Shown piece by piece: positions 1 to 7,381 of a DNA stretch of 64,000 bases. Source of the DNA: Motilimonas sp. E26 (GTDB lineage Bacteria; Pseudomonadota; Gammaproteobacteria; Enterobacterales; CBDFNC01); NCBI RefSeq assembly GCF_021278025.1, contig NZ_JAIBHJ010000011.1:1-64000 (forward strand), written 5' to 3'. The translations under genes and the position numbers were made by a program. Each line of letters opens with the position of its first letter. Within the stretch, counting starts at the first letter, position 1. The notes beneath the pieces are model-generated. The model was not told where the DNA came from and did not search any database. It saw only the letters and a list, made by a program, of their open reading frames with translations.

Positions 1-65
1 AGCTTTCTCCGTTTGGTTTTGTCACCGTTAGCATACCTAGGTTAAAGGTAGCTGGAGGAGGCTCA

Positions 66-161
66 ATGATTATCAAGGTTATGAACGGGACGCCTTTTCA
101 CTGCGGCAGCTTTTCAAAGTGTCTTGAATACAAAGGATTAAATTGGTTTTGGGTGGTTTGA
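66..161 (+). CDS. possible 31-residue cassette ORF with a strong ribosome binding site
   Basis: ATG at 66 is preceded by GGAGGAGG at 54-61, one of the strongest Shine-Dalgarno sequences in the window, and the frame runs to TGA at 159 followed at once by TAA. The peptide is small, with two Cys and an aromatic C-terminus. It ends just before the right half of an attC-like site (171-188), as expected of a cassette gene. No family is recognised, and it could be the tail of a disrupted cassette gene. The stretch 1-65 holds nothing else I can name. Confidence 0.4.
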   Translation: MIIKVMNGTPFHCGSFSKCLEYKGLNWFWVV

Positions 162-170
162 TAAGCGCCC

Positions 171-188
171 GTTATTGCGACGTTAGGC
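171..188 (+). other. attC right half (R' core)
   Basis: The bases here end in GTTAGGC and closely resemble the right end of the attC at 1720-1800 (ATTGCGGCGTTAGGC against ATTGCGACGTTAGGC). I could not pair it with a convincing left half upstream, so the site is probably decayed or very divergent. Confidence 0.5.
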
Positions 189-214
189 TTAAAATTATCA
201 GAGGTAATATCCAT

Positions 215-637
215 ATTAAAGTTTTACTAATTACATTTTTTAGTGTGGTATTTCTAGTTGCATGTAATGAAAGTAATGATAACGCTACCGTAAAAGATCC
301 CAATGTGTATGGAGTAATTGAACTCAATGGTTTAATTGAATCTAATGATATTTTAAGGATGGAAGTCCAAATTATAGATTATTCTATTGGCGATGCATCA
401 GCTGTAATAGTAGGTAAAACTGAAATCGAATTAATTGATAGCTTTCCTCTTAGTTACAAGGTTTCTTATAAAGCCGAAGATATAAATGAAGGAAATTTAT
501 ATTCTGTAAGTGCGTCTTTAATTTCTGTGAGGGATTCTGGAGAAGAGTTTGCTAAATTTATAACTACTCAAGCTTACCCAGTTTTAACTAATGGGGCTTC
601 ATCTGAAGTTGATTTATTGCTTGAGCCAATAGAATAA
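215..637 (+). CDS. small cassette-encoded lipoprotein
   Basis: The protein of about 140 residues starts with a short basic and hydrophobic signal peptide ending in the lipobox LVAC, so it should be lipidated and exported. The rest has no recognised domain. The frame is open from a TTG at 143, but that start lies inside the attC half-site and would spoil the signal peptide. AGAGGT at 200-205 lies 9 bases before an ATT codon at 215, which begins a perfect 17-residue lipoprotein signal (M-K-V-L-L...). No in-frame ATG, GTG or TTG lies between the attC and the hydrophobic segment. Either ATT is used as a rare start, or the original ATG has mutated and the gene is weakened. Its stop overlaps the next attC. 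Confidence 0.55.
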   Translation: MKVLLITFFSVVFLVACNESNDNATVKDPNVYGVIELNGLIESNDILRMEVQIIDYSIGDASAVIVGKTEIELIDSFPLSYKVSYKAEDINEGNLYSVSASLISVRDSGEEFAKFITTQAYPVLTNGASSEVDLLLEPIE

Positions 638-694
638 GCCTAACAGATAAGAATAGGTGTCGCGAAGCCGACACCCTATATTCAAGTGTTGGGC
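638..694 (+). other. attC recombination site
   Basis: The left core GCCTAAC (638-644) and right core GTTGGGC (688-694) match RYYYAAC and GTTRRRY. Between them, AATAGGTGTCG and CGACACCCTAT form the internal hairpin. It follows directly on the lipoprotein stop codon. The site is nearly identical to the one at 2135-2189. Confidence 0.75.
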
Positions 695-1150
695 AACGCT
701 CGGATTATCCCCGTGTAGTGGAGCCTCGCTGATGTCACGTTCACTCGGTCGCAGGATACCGATGCAGCGCATGCAGTGTTGGCAGCAACGGCAATAGTCA
801 GCACTGTATTTGGTGCTGTAAACTTTCGCCTGCCCCTGACAAAAGCTTAAGCCTAGATAGGCTGTAAATTTATGTGCTGCACAGTTTATACAAATGGTTG
901 AATAGACGCAGTGGTAGGCGAAGTTATAACTGGAGTAATTTCAATAAGATGCTAATGTATTACGCGATTTAGCGACCAAGAGTGAGTAAGCGATTTATTC
1001 ACGTAGATTGGTACTAGGCGCGTGTTGATTTACACGCGTGAATATAAAACTGAAGAGCCCAAAAGCTCGATGCGGTCTTGTGTTTTAAAATAAGCGCACG
1101 TCCGGATCTGTGTGGGGTCGGCCCAGTAATCGGTCGCTCTACCACGATTG
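695..1150 (+). mobile_element. group IIC-attC intron remnant, copy 1
   Basis: This non-coding stretch begins at the attC right core and ends just before the next cassette gene. About 370 bases (777-1150) are near-identical to 2480-2852. The 3' end (about 1050-1148) carries GATGCGG, then GCGCACGTCCGGATCTGTG, then a CCCA/TGGG-type hairpin and CTCTACCACGAT. This is the kind of domain V, domain VI and 3' end seen in bacterial group IIC introns, which target attC sites. The paired arms are imperfect, and no reverse transcriptase is left, only an open frame ending in LPLTKA at 848. I infer a decayed, internally deleted intron from sequence resemblance alone. Confidence 0.5.
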
Positions 1151-1158
1151 AGTAGACC

Positions 1159-1725
1159 ATGATCGAACAATTGCGCAAGAAAATGAAATCACTAGCTTTA
1201 CTCGATGCGATTATTGAGCAAGAGTGGCAATACAGGTATTTCTCTTACAATTCGAATTGGTCTGATTCAGAAGAGATGGGTTCGCTCCGTGATGGATGCG
1301 GTGGCGAGTGGTTTCTTTGGTTTTCCGGAGAATTAGCTGGCTATAAATGCTTGAGCCCAGAAGATGGATTAATGCCAGAATTACAAGAAGCTAAAGAAAG
1401 TGCTTCTGAAGCCTTTGGCAGTTTTATAAATGAGCCTGCTTTTAGCATGGATCAAGCTACCTGTATTTGGTTTCTAGAGAACTCCCAATGGACGGAGCAT
1501 GGAAAGCCTGTCAAATGGCTGATTGATTTGAAGGCAATAACAAACTGGGAAGCCAGTGATTACCATGCTTGGGCAACTGAATACTATGAGCGTGAAATAG
1601 ACTTAGAAGCAGTCGAGAAAATACTTAGCGGTGAATTTAGTGAAGATCTCGCTAAAAAATTAAATCCAGATATAGAAATGAGCGAGCTATTGGCAGAGCT
1701 ACCAGAAATTGGCATCAACTCATAA
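1159..1725 (+). CDS. unrecognised cassette protein, 188 aa
   Basis: An acidic, soluble-looking protein rich in Trp, Glu and Ser, without signal peptide or membrane segment. It starts at ATG 1159; there is no strong ribosome binding site close by. I recognise no family. The stop overlaps the attC at 1720. Its position after the intron-like remnant suggests the remnant now forms its 5' leader. Small acidic proteins in integrons are sometimes immunity proteins or antitoxins, but nothing here shows that. Confidence 0.7.
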   Translation: MIEQLRKKMKSLALLDAIIEQEWQYRYFSYNSNWSDSEEMGSLRDGCGGEWFLWFSGELAGYKCLSPEDGLMPELQEAKESASEAFGSFINEPAFSMDQATCIWFLENSQWTEHGKPVKWLIDLKAITNWEASDYHAWATEYYEREIDLEAVEKILSGEFSEDLAKKLNPDIEMSELLAELPEIGINS

Positions 1726-1800
1726 CAAGGCAATGGTTCGGAATTTTAAAAGCTCCGGCTTCGCCTCCATTTTTAAAATCCGCACATTGCGGCGTTAGGC
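1720..1800 (+). other. attC recombination site
   Basis: The left side, with the stop codon inside ATAACAA, and the right core GTTAGGC (1794-1800) flank a long imperfect palindrome. Its arms are GGAATTTTAAAA and TTTTTAAAATCC, and its centre is GGCTTCGCC. This is a typical longer attC. Confidence 0.8.
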
Positions 1801-1810
1801 TCTATCAATT

Positions 1811-2140
1811 ATGGAACTAGATCTGGCGAAAATACTGAATGATCCGAACTTTGATGAATCAAGCTTTCAATTGCTTGAGGATTATCTTGGAAAGTTTCTG
1901 AGTAAATCGGAATACTTTATAAAGCGTTTTCATATGAAAAGTGAAGAGGTAACAAATTGGGATGTCATTTATCTAGTTATATTGTCAGCGTTTCCGTATG
2001 AGCCGGCGATTCAGCACGCTTTAAAATACGAAAATTGGGAGTTGCCGGATTTTTCAACCTTCTCTTGGTTCAATGGCGGTAATTATACGGCTATCAAAGA
2101 AGATGAATATCACGATTGGCTGTCAAAGGTTCCAGCCTAA
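1811..2140 (+). CDS. unrecognised cassette protein, 109 aa
   Basis: A small acidic protein starting at ATG 1811, ten bases after the attC right core. It is rich in aromatic residues (Phe, Tyr, Trp), with no signal peptide and no recognised motif. The stop codon lies within the left core of the next attC (GCCTAAC at 2135). The tight packing between two attC sites supports a real cassette gene. Function unknown. Confidence 0.7.
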   Translation: MELDLAKILNDPNFDESSFQLLEDYLGKFLSKSEYFIKRFHMKSEEVTNWDVIYLVILSAFPYEPAIQHALKYENWELPDFSTFSWFNGGNYTAIKEDEYHDWLSKVPA

Positions 2141-2189
2141 CAGATAAGAATAGGTGTCGTGAAGTCGACACCCTATTCAGTTATTGGAC
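2135..2189 (+). other. attC-like site with degraded right core
   Basis: The left core GCCTAAC and hairpin match the attC at 638 almost base for base, with compensating changes in the hairpin loop. The right core reads ATTGGAC instead of GTTGGGC, so the invariant GTT is lost. This site may no longer recombine efficiently. Confidence 0.65.
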
Positions 2190-2852
2190 AATGCTCGGAT
2201 TATCCCCGGAGCCTCGCCGATGTCGTGTTCTGCCTTATTAAGTAAATTGCTGCATTGAGCGTTAACCGCACTTAGCCTGAGTACCTTTCTCAAGACGAAC
2301 GGGAGAGATGCAAGGGGCGTTCATGATGGAAACGCTCACCTTATCAGTTTGTTACGGCTTGTCTGTGTGTTGTTTCTTTATTCGTATTCCTCTTGTTTAC
2401 GCGCGAGGCGTGATGAATGCCATTATCCTTATTGCGTCCTTGCGGGGTTGATTATCTCGGTGGCTCAATCCCCAGTAGCTGTTGCAGCAACGGCAATAGT
2501 CAGCACTGTATTTGGTGCTGTAAACTTTCGCCTACCCCTGACAAAAGCTTAAGCCTAGATAGGCTGTAAATTTATGTGCTGCACAGTTTATATAAATGGT
2601 TGAATAGACGCAGTGGTCGGCGAAGTTATAACTGGAGTAATTTCAATAAGATGCTAATGTATTACGCGATTTAGCGTCCAAGAGTGAGTAAGCGATTTAT
2701 TCACGTGGGTTGGTACTAGGCGCGTGTTGATTTACACGCGTGAATATATAACTGAAGAGCCCAAAAGCTCGATGCGGTCTTGTGTTTTAAAATCAGCGCA
2801 CGTCCGGATCTGTGTGGGGTCGGCCCAGTAATGGGTCGCTCTACCACGATTG
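2190..2852 (+). mobile_element. group IIC-attC intron remnant, copy 2 (longer)
   Basis: This copy shares both ends with 695-1150: the 5' part with CTCGGATTATCCCCG, and the 3' 370 bases from about 2480. It keeps roughly 245 extra bases (2236-2480) that copy 1 lacks. The 3' end again shows CGCACGTCCGGATCTGTG, a CCCA/TGGG hairpin and CTCTACCACGAT, resembling domains V-VI of a group IIC intron. An open frame at 2349-2552 ends at the same LPLTKA as in copy 1 and may be residue of a lost coding region. A full-length intron would be about three times longer, so this is a deletion derivative. Confidence 0.5.
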
Positions 2853-2884
2853 TGGCCTGAAATTAACATGCGAGGGCATTTAGA

Positions 2885-3256
2885 TTGATTAAGATCGGGG
2901 ATACGCGCTTAGTCTTTATAAATATGGAAAAGACGTCAATCGATTACTTGATGCACTTATCCATTAAAAGGAACCGTAGCGAAGTGGTGGGTAGATTTAT
3001 CTATTTAAAAGAAAATAGCCCATTAGATAGCTTGCTGAATTTATCAGTATATCCAGCGCTTTCATGGAAATCTGATTGTGAAAATTTACTCATTTCGAAA
3101 AAAATAGAAAATAATCAATGTGTTTATAAAGTTAACTTTTGTATCGACTCAGATAATTTCGATGAATATTGGGAAATAAATGTAGTATCTGCACCAGAAG
3201 AGCAAATCGAAATTGACATTAAGGCTATCAAAAACGCGTTCAAGGAAAGCACATAA
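2885..3256 (+). CDS. unrecognised cassette protein, 123 aa
   Basis: The frame opens with TTG at 2885 after a GCGAGGG stretch; an in-frame ATG follows at 2924, and the true start is uncertain. It is a soluble protein with acidic C-terminal half and no signal peptide or recognised motif. It sits between the longer intron-like remnant and an attC into which its stop codon runs. Function unknown. Confidence 0.6.
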   Translation: MIKIGDTRLVFINMEKTSIDYLMHLSIKRNRSEVVGRFIYLKENSPLDSLLNLSVYPALSWKSDCENLLISKKIENNQCVYKVNFCIDSDNFDEYWEINVVSAPEEQIEIDIKAIKNAFKEST

Positions 3257-3323
3257 CAAACGCAACCAAAACGTGCTGTCACCCTCGATTCGCTATGCTC
3301 GCGTTTGTTGGGGGCGTTAAGGC
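3251..3323 (+). other. attC recombination site
   Basis: ATAACAAACGC on the left and GCGTTTGTTG followed by GCGTTAAGGC on the right form the outer arms; the centre contains TCGATTCG. The right core has one base more than the strict GTTRRRY. The stop codon of the preceding gene overlaps the left arm. Confidence 0.7.
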
Positions 3324-3492
3324 TGTAGAATTTCTCTTTTTTAAGAAAAGCAGCCTCTTTTATGGGTTCCAAATGCATTACCTATTGTCTTAAAAGTGCT
3401 TAGGATTGATTGCTGGGCACCGTTTTTTAGTCAAATCTGGCTGTTGGAGTTATTCTACTGTCTCGTTATGCGATTCAATGGATGAGGTGTAT

Positions 3493-4020
3493 ATGAAGTT
3501 AATTTGGATTCACGGTGCTCCAGCAGCAGGTAAGTTAACCGTTGCAAAGTACTTGCATGAGCATTATGGCTATAAATTGTTTCATAATCATTTAGCTGTT
3601 GATTTAAGCTTGGCGATTTACGATGAGTTTGGTGACAAAGATTTTAGTGACTTTACCAATGGCATTAGAAGAACTGTTTTAGCCAAAGCGAAATCGATTG
3701 GTGTATCTCATCTTGTAATAACATATATGACTTGTGCTGAAAGTGATTCTGTAGAAATTAATAAATATCTCGACTTTTTTTCTGAAAATGAAATTGAAGT
3801 GTATCCAATTCATTTATGCCCAAAGGCTGAAATCATTTTAGACCGCTCAGCTTCTGAAGAAAGACAGCAATCACACAAACTATCGTGCCAAACAACAATT
3901 TCAAATTTACTTAATAATATGAAGTTTTTAGGTATTAATCACGAGAATACACAATCAATTGATAACAGTAATCTTACCCCAAAGGAAGTTGCATTAAAGA
4001 TAGTCAATTACGTTAAGTAA
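3493..4020 (+). CDS. small P-loop nucleotide kinase-like cassette protein
   Basis: Residues 7-15 read GAPAAGKLT, a Walker A motif, right after a first beta strand (KLIWIH). This is the arrangement of small AAA-type shikimate or adenylate kinase-like and zeta-toxin-like phosphotransferases. The product of 175 residues is of normal length for that fold. Substrate cannot be told. The frame is open from 3406, but ATG 3493 has GAGGTG at 3484 and places the P-loop at the N-terminus as usual. An attC precedes it at 3251 and another follows at 4025. A toxin, antibiotic-modifying or metabolite kinase role would each fit. Confidence 0.7.
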   Translation: MKLIWIHGAPAAGKLTVAKYLHEHYGYKLFHNHLAVDLSLAIYDEFGDKDFSDFTNGIRRTVLAKAKSIGVSHLVITYMTCAESDSVEINKYLDFFSENEIEVYPIHLCPKAEIILDRSASEERQQSHKLSCQTTISNLLNNMKFLGINHENTQSIDNSNLTPKEVALKIVNYVK

Positions 4021-4024
4021 AATT

Positions 4025-4123
4025 GCATAACAGCTGTTAAACAAGGACAAAAAACAGTTGGTTTTGCTCCTTTGTCGCTTATTTTAACCAACTATTTATT
4101 GCCTGTTAACGCGGGCGTTCGGC
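4025..4123 (+). other. attC recombination site
   Basis: GCATAAC at 4025 and GCGTTCGGC ending at 4123 are the outer cores of a 99-base imperfect palindrome with inner arms CAGTTGGTT and AACCAACT. This is the last recognisable attC of the array. Confidence 0.75.
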
Positions 4124-4140
4124 ATATAAAGAGTACCAAT

Positions 4141-4590
4141 ATGATCACCAAGCTAATACCAATAGAAAATGTATTTCCTGAAATCATGGTTGGTGCACCA
4201 ACTCCAATGGTTTTTGCAGATGAGCACATAGTTAAGTTGGCTTACTACGACATTGAAGATGATGTCGCATTAATCACATTTGATCATTGCTTTGAGTTTC
4301 GAATGGGTATGCCGGGAGAGGATGCCATATCTAAGAGCCAATATAGTGGTTTAGGTTTATTAAACTTCGAACCACATGTGGTAGAAGGCTCGCCGTGGAT
4401 TGATGAATTGGAAAAACGTTACAAAGTTATCTCTGAGTTCTCTCGGGCACAGAGGAATTATGTTCATTATCTATTCGCATTTCATGAACGTACATTTGAG
4501 TGTATTGCAAGTGGTTACGAGGTAACAAAGCTCTCGGCAATTACAGTTGAAAAAGCACTAATAAATAAGGTGTGCAATAATTTACAATGA
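4141..4590 (+). CDS. unrecognised cassette protein, 149 aa
   Basis: ATG 4141 follows the attC right core by 17 bases, with AAAGAG upstream. The frame is open further back, but that would lie inside the attC. The protein looks soluble and is acidic in its first half. No family is recognised. Its stop overlaps the ATG of the endonuclease V-like gene (4587), so the two are translationally coupled and probably make up one cassette or operon. Confidence 0.7.
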   Translation: MITKLIPIENVFPEIMVGAPTPMVFADEHIVKLAYYDIEDDVALITFDHCFEFRMGMPGEDAISKSQYSGLGLLNFEPHVVEGSPWIDELEKRYKVISEFSRAQRNYVHYLFAFHERTFECIASGYEVTKLSAITVEKALINKVCNNLQ

Positions 4591-5093
4591 AGCTAGTAAT
4601 AGATGTTCACTACAATAACAATGACTACGCAGTTGCATCTGGGGTGCTATTTTCTGATTGGGAATCTTCATCCTATAGCAGCAAGTTAAGTGTCAAGATT
4701 AATGACATTGAACCATATCAACCAGGCAGTTTTTTCAAAAGAGAATTGCCTTGCATTTTGGCTCTTCTTAACGAGATCAAAGAGGACGTTGAAGTTATCG
4801 TGATTGATGGTTATGTCACCCTTGGGGAGGCGCGACAAGATGGGCTAGGCTCTCATCTTTACAATAACTTGAATACAAAAGTACCGATAATTGGTGTAGC
4901 AAAAAACAGATTTGCTGGAACGCCAGAGCAATGTGAAGTTTTACGCGGTACCAGTAAAAAGCCTCTTTATGTAACAAGTATCGGTATTAGCCAGTCTGAA
5001 GCGAAGAGGTTTATCCAACAGATGCACGGTGAATATCGAGTTCCAACTTTACTTAAACTAGTCGACTCTGAGTGTCGAAATGAAATCGCTTAA
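4587..5093 (+). CDS. miniature endonuclease V (Nfi) homologue
   Basis: Alignment by eye to E. coli Nfi shows a conserved order of motifs: an N-terminal strand with D6, PYQPG with KREL (E53), VIVIDG (D74), GLGSHL, VPIIGVAKNRFAG, KKPLYVTS, and EYRVP near the end. Family members cut DNA or RNA beside deoxyinosine or inosine. The three acidic metal-binding residues appear kept. The His of the family's C-terminal GHR motif is replaced, and the HPRR segment after VDG is missing. At 168 residues it is about 50 shorter than the enzyme. It may be a specialised or altered nuclease. It overlaps the upstream gene by 4 bases. Confidence 0.75.
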   Translation: MKLVIDVHYNNNDYAVASGVLFSDWESSSYSSKLSVKINDIEPYQPGSFFKRELPCILALLNEIKEDVEVIVIDGYVTLGEARQDGLGSHLYNNLNTKVPIIGVAKNRFAGTPEQCEVLRGTSKKPLYVTSIGISQSEAKRFIQQMHGEYRVPTLLKLVDSECRNEIA

Positions 5094-5259
5094 TGAGACG
5101 CTTTCATTGGGCTTTTGACTGAAAGCTAAGTAGTAGAAATCAGGCTAAATTTGAAGCTATTCGCATTTGTATTTTAGAGGGGGGCAAATTTGCCCTGATT
5201 CATCCCGCCACTCAAAATTTATTAGCATAAAAACTGCGTACAGTAGTTGCTTAGTGCAA

Positions 5260-5286
5260 CCCCACTGACACTCCCTGTCAGTGGGG
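5260..5286. other. perfect 11-bp hairpin
   Basis: CCCCACTGACA (5260-5270) and TGTCAGTGGGG (5276-5286) pair around a 5-base loop, with no T tract on either side. The surrounding gap (5094-5328) also has a GGGCAAATTTGCCC palindrome near 5184. The hairpin may be a leftover recombination site, an RNA structure in the leader of the VOC gene, or a weak terminator. Confidence 0.5.
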
Positions 5287-5328
5287 GCAAGGTATGCTTG
5301 GTTTTCTATATAGTAGGAGACTAACGAT

Positions 5329-5691
5329 ATGAAAATGAACTACTTTGTACTTGGTACCAACAACATAGAAGCTTCGACTTGCTTCTATGATGCACTCTTT
5401 GAGCAAACAGCGCTTAGCCAAGTTTTAGCAAACGAAAGGATGACCTTCTGGCAAGGTGACGATAAAGACTCGGCATTTGCCATCGCTATTCCCTTCGATG
5501 AAGCACCTGCGACCAATGGCAATGGTAGCATGATTGGTTTTAGTGTTGGCTCTGCTGATGAAGTAATAAGATTGCATCAAAAGGCCATTGCATTAGGTGG
5601 CTCTTGTGAGGGGGAGCCTAATCAAAGAGGGCCTCGTTTTTCTGCCTATGTCAGAGATCTAGATAAAAATAAGCTAGTATTTTCTGCTTAA
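5329..5691 (+). CDS. VOC (glyoxalase/dioxygenase superfamily) protein
   Basis: The 120-residue product has the beta-alpha-beta-beta-beta pattern of a single-domain VOC protein: YFVLGTNNIEAS, then FYDALF, and near the C-terminus AYVRDLDKNKLVF in place of the usual DPDGN-like strand. Such proteins bind metal and small organic substrates, or antibiotics. The substrate is not predictable. ATG 5329 is preceded by AGGAG at about 5315. It stands alone, after the integron border. Confidence 0.75.
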   Translation: MKMNYFVLGTNNIEASTCFYDALFEQTALSQVLANERMTFWQGDDKDSAFAIAIPFDEAPATNGNGSMIGFSVGSADEVIRLHQKAIALGGSCEGEPNQRGPRFSAYVRDLDKNKLVFSA

Positions 5692-5859
5692 AATACGCAC
5701 TCGTTATTTACAAACAGCAACTGATAGCCTGTGCCAACGAGTTTGAGCGTGTTATTGAGTTGTTTCAAATAACCATTAGACTATTTATAAACAGGGCTCT
5801 GTAAGGTACTCATACTTTTCTATTTATTGGCTGCTTCTCATAGTGCTAGAGGTAAGAAC

Positions 5860-6255
5860 ATGAAATGCTTAATATCTTTCATTTTAATCATACTTTATGT
5901 CCCACTTTTGCAGGGTGAAGAGCAGCCTGAGCTGACTCGCTTCATAATGGATTACCCTCACGGAGAAGAAAGAATTTTATCAAACAGCGATGGTGCCGCG
6001 TATTTATACTACGGTGCTCATCCAAGAGCACAAGTGATAAAAAAAGGGACGTTTTCACCACTGAGCTTATATCACCAATTCAAGGCGCATTTACAGGAAA
6101 ACCAGCCAGGGGAAAAGCGATCAGATTCAAATGCTACTTATGGCATGGTAACGCTGGTGTACAGCGATGGTAGTACGTCTTCCCACCTTATTTTTGATGT
6201 AAAAAGTTTAGCTGAACGCGTATTTAGAAAGGCCCATGACAATATTGTTCAGTGA
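5860..6255 (+). CDS. secreted protein of unknown function, 131 aa
   Basis: ATG 5860 has AGAGGT seven bases upstream and begins a clear signal peptide (MKCLISFILIILY..., cleavage near QGEE). The frame is open from 5827, but the extension would bury the signal. The mature part of about 110 residues has no Cys and no recognised domain; it is likely periplasmic. It lies alone between the VOC gene and the hydrolase gene. Confidence 0.6.
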   Translation: MKCLISFILIILYVPLLQGEEQPELTRFIMDYPHGEERILSNSDGAAYLYYGAHPRAQVIKKGTFSPLSLYHQFKAHLQENQPGEKRSDSNATYGMVTLVYSDGSTSSHLIFDVKSLAERVFRKAHDNIVQ

Positions 6256-6436
6256 TATTTCCCCCTTTTCCCCTAATTTTAGAGTCATTACTGATGAAAG
6301 CTCAAGTGGCTAATATCTGACGCTTTAGCGGGACGCTTCATGCCGAAATGGTTGTGAAAACGACGGGTGGTGTATTTAAAAACTTTAAAAAACAACTTAT
6401 TATACATTGTCTTAGAATAGACATTGGAGTGACTTC

Positions 6437-7381
6437 ATGAAGTATCGACTACTCGCTATACTTTTAATGGCTTTTAATATTAACGCACTTGCTGACTCTG
6501 TAGATGCCACCACACTGACAACGAATCGAGCAGATGGCACGAAAATAAATTACTACCTAATTGATCAAAAAGAAGACAGCAAAAGTGATACCTTGTTGCT
6601 CATCTTGCAAGGTTCAGATTGTAATAGTGCTCTGAATATCAAATCCATTTTTACGGATTACAAAAATATTTGGCCACAGTCTGATCTTTTATTAATCGAA
6701 AAATATGGCATTGATAAAAGTTTAGTTTACAGCGCTGATGCGGAGCGTAAAGACTGTCCAACAGCCTACTTAAAGAAAGATAACCCGAAGCAGCGAGTTG
6801 AAGACATCGCCGCTGTGCTAAGTACGATAAATAAAGAGCGTAATTATGACAACTTGGTTGTTATCGGGGGAAGCGAAGGTGCAGTGATCGCCAACTTACT
6901 TGCTGCAAGTAATCATGATGTGGATGCGACTATTTCTTTTAATGGTGGCGGGCAATGGTTTATTGATGATGTATTACATAGCATCAGTTCTGAGCAGACA
7001 GATGTAGATAAAACTAAGGAAAGCGTTGAGGGCTTTAAAGGCTTTGCTCAACACATATTAAATAGTGAACCGTTTGATATTGAAGTGAGTGGTCATGGTT
7101 ATAATTGGTGGCGGCAGATGCTATCAATTGATCAGCTTAGTACACTGAAAAGTGTTAATACGCCTTTGCTCATCGTACAAGGGGGGATTGATAAGTCTGT
7201 GTCACCGCAAAAAGTGACAGACATGATGTCTGAGCTACAAAAATCAGGCAAAGAAAACATCGAATTTCGTTTTTATGAAAATCTAGATCACCGCTTTAAC
7301 AATTCTGCAGGCCAAGAGCAGTTAGCAAACGTCATTACTGACATGAATAGCTGGCTAAAAAAAACGCTAAATGCAGACTAA
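6437..7381 (+). CDS. exported alpha/beta hydrolase
   Basis: A 19-residue signal peptide ending in ALA is followed by an alpha/beta hydrolase fold. The nucleophile elbow is GGSEGA (Ser near residue 146), the acid is probably Asp in GGIDKSV, and the His lies in LDHRF near residue 290. This is the order of a serine esterase or peptidase-like hydrolase acting in the periplasm. The substrate is unknown. GGAGTG precedes ATG 6437 at the expected distance. It appears to be monocistronic. Confidence 0.75.
   Translation: MKYRLLAILLMAFNINALADSVDATTLTTNRADGTKINYYLIDQKEDSKSDTLLLILQGSDCNSALNIKSIFTDYKNIWPQSDLLLIEKYGIDKSLVYSADAERKDCPTAYLKKDNPKQRVEDIAAVLSTINKERNYDNLVVIGGSEGAVIANLLAASNHDVDATISFNGGGQWFIDDVLHSISSEQTDVDKTKESVEGFKGFAQHILNSEPFDIEVSGHGYNWWRQMLSIDQLSTLKSVNTPLLIVQGGIDKSVSPQKVTDMMSELQKSGKENIEFRFYENLDHRFNNSAGQEQLANVITDMNSWLKKTLNAD

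Larger units (their letters stand above)
1..5093 (+). mobile_element. distal part of a chromosomal integron cassette array
   Basis: Seven same-strand ORFs, mostly short and unrelated to each other, are separated by sites with the attC layout: a left core near the stop codon of each ORF, an imperfect inverted repeat, and a right core GTTRRRY just before the next ORF. Five full sites and one right half are visible. The stop codon overlapping the left core is typical of integron cassettes. No intI or attI is present; by orientation they should lie to the left, outside the window. The last two genes (4141-5093) lack a recognisable closing attC, so the right border is inferred. Confidence 0.8.

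Noticed and set aside
1050..1150. tRNA or 5S rRNA gene
   Set aside because: No cloverleaf or CCA end; the fold fits group II intron domains V-VI better.
2349..2552. 67-codon frame inside the longer intron-like remnant
   Set aside because: No start signals, mixed composition, and only its last part is shared with copy 1; at best a relic of a lost coding region.
3124..3378. 84-codon minus-strand frame
   Set aside because: It runs through an attC site and opposite a cassette gene.
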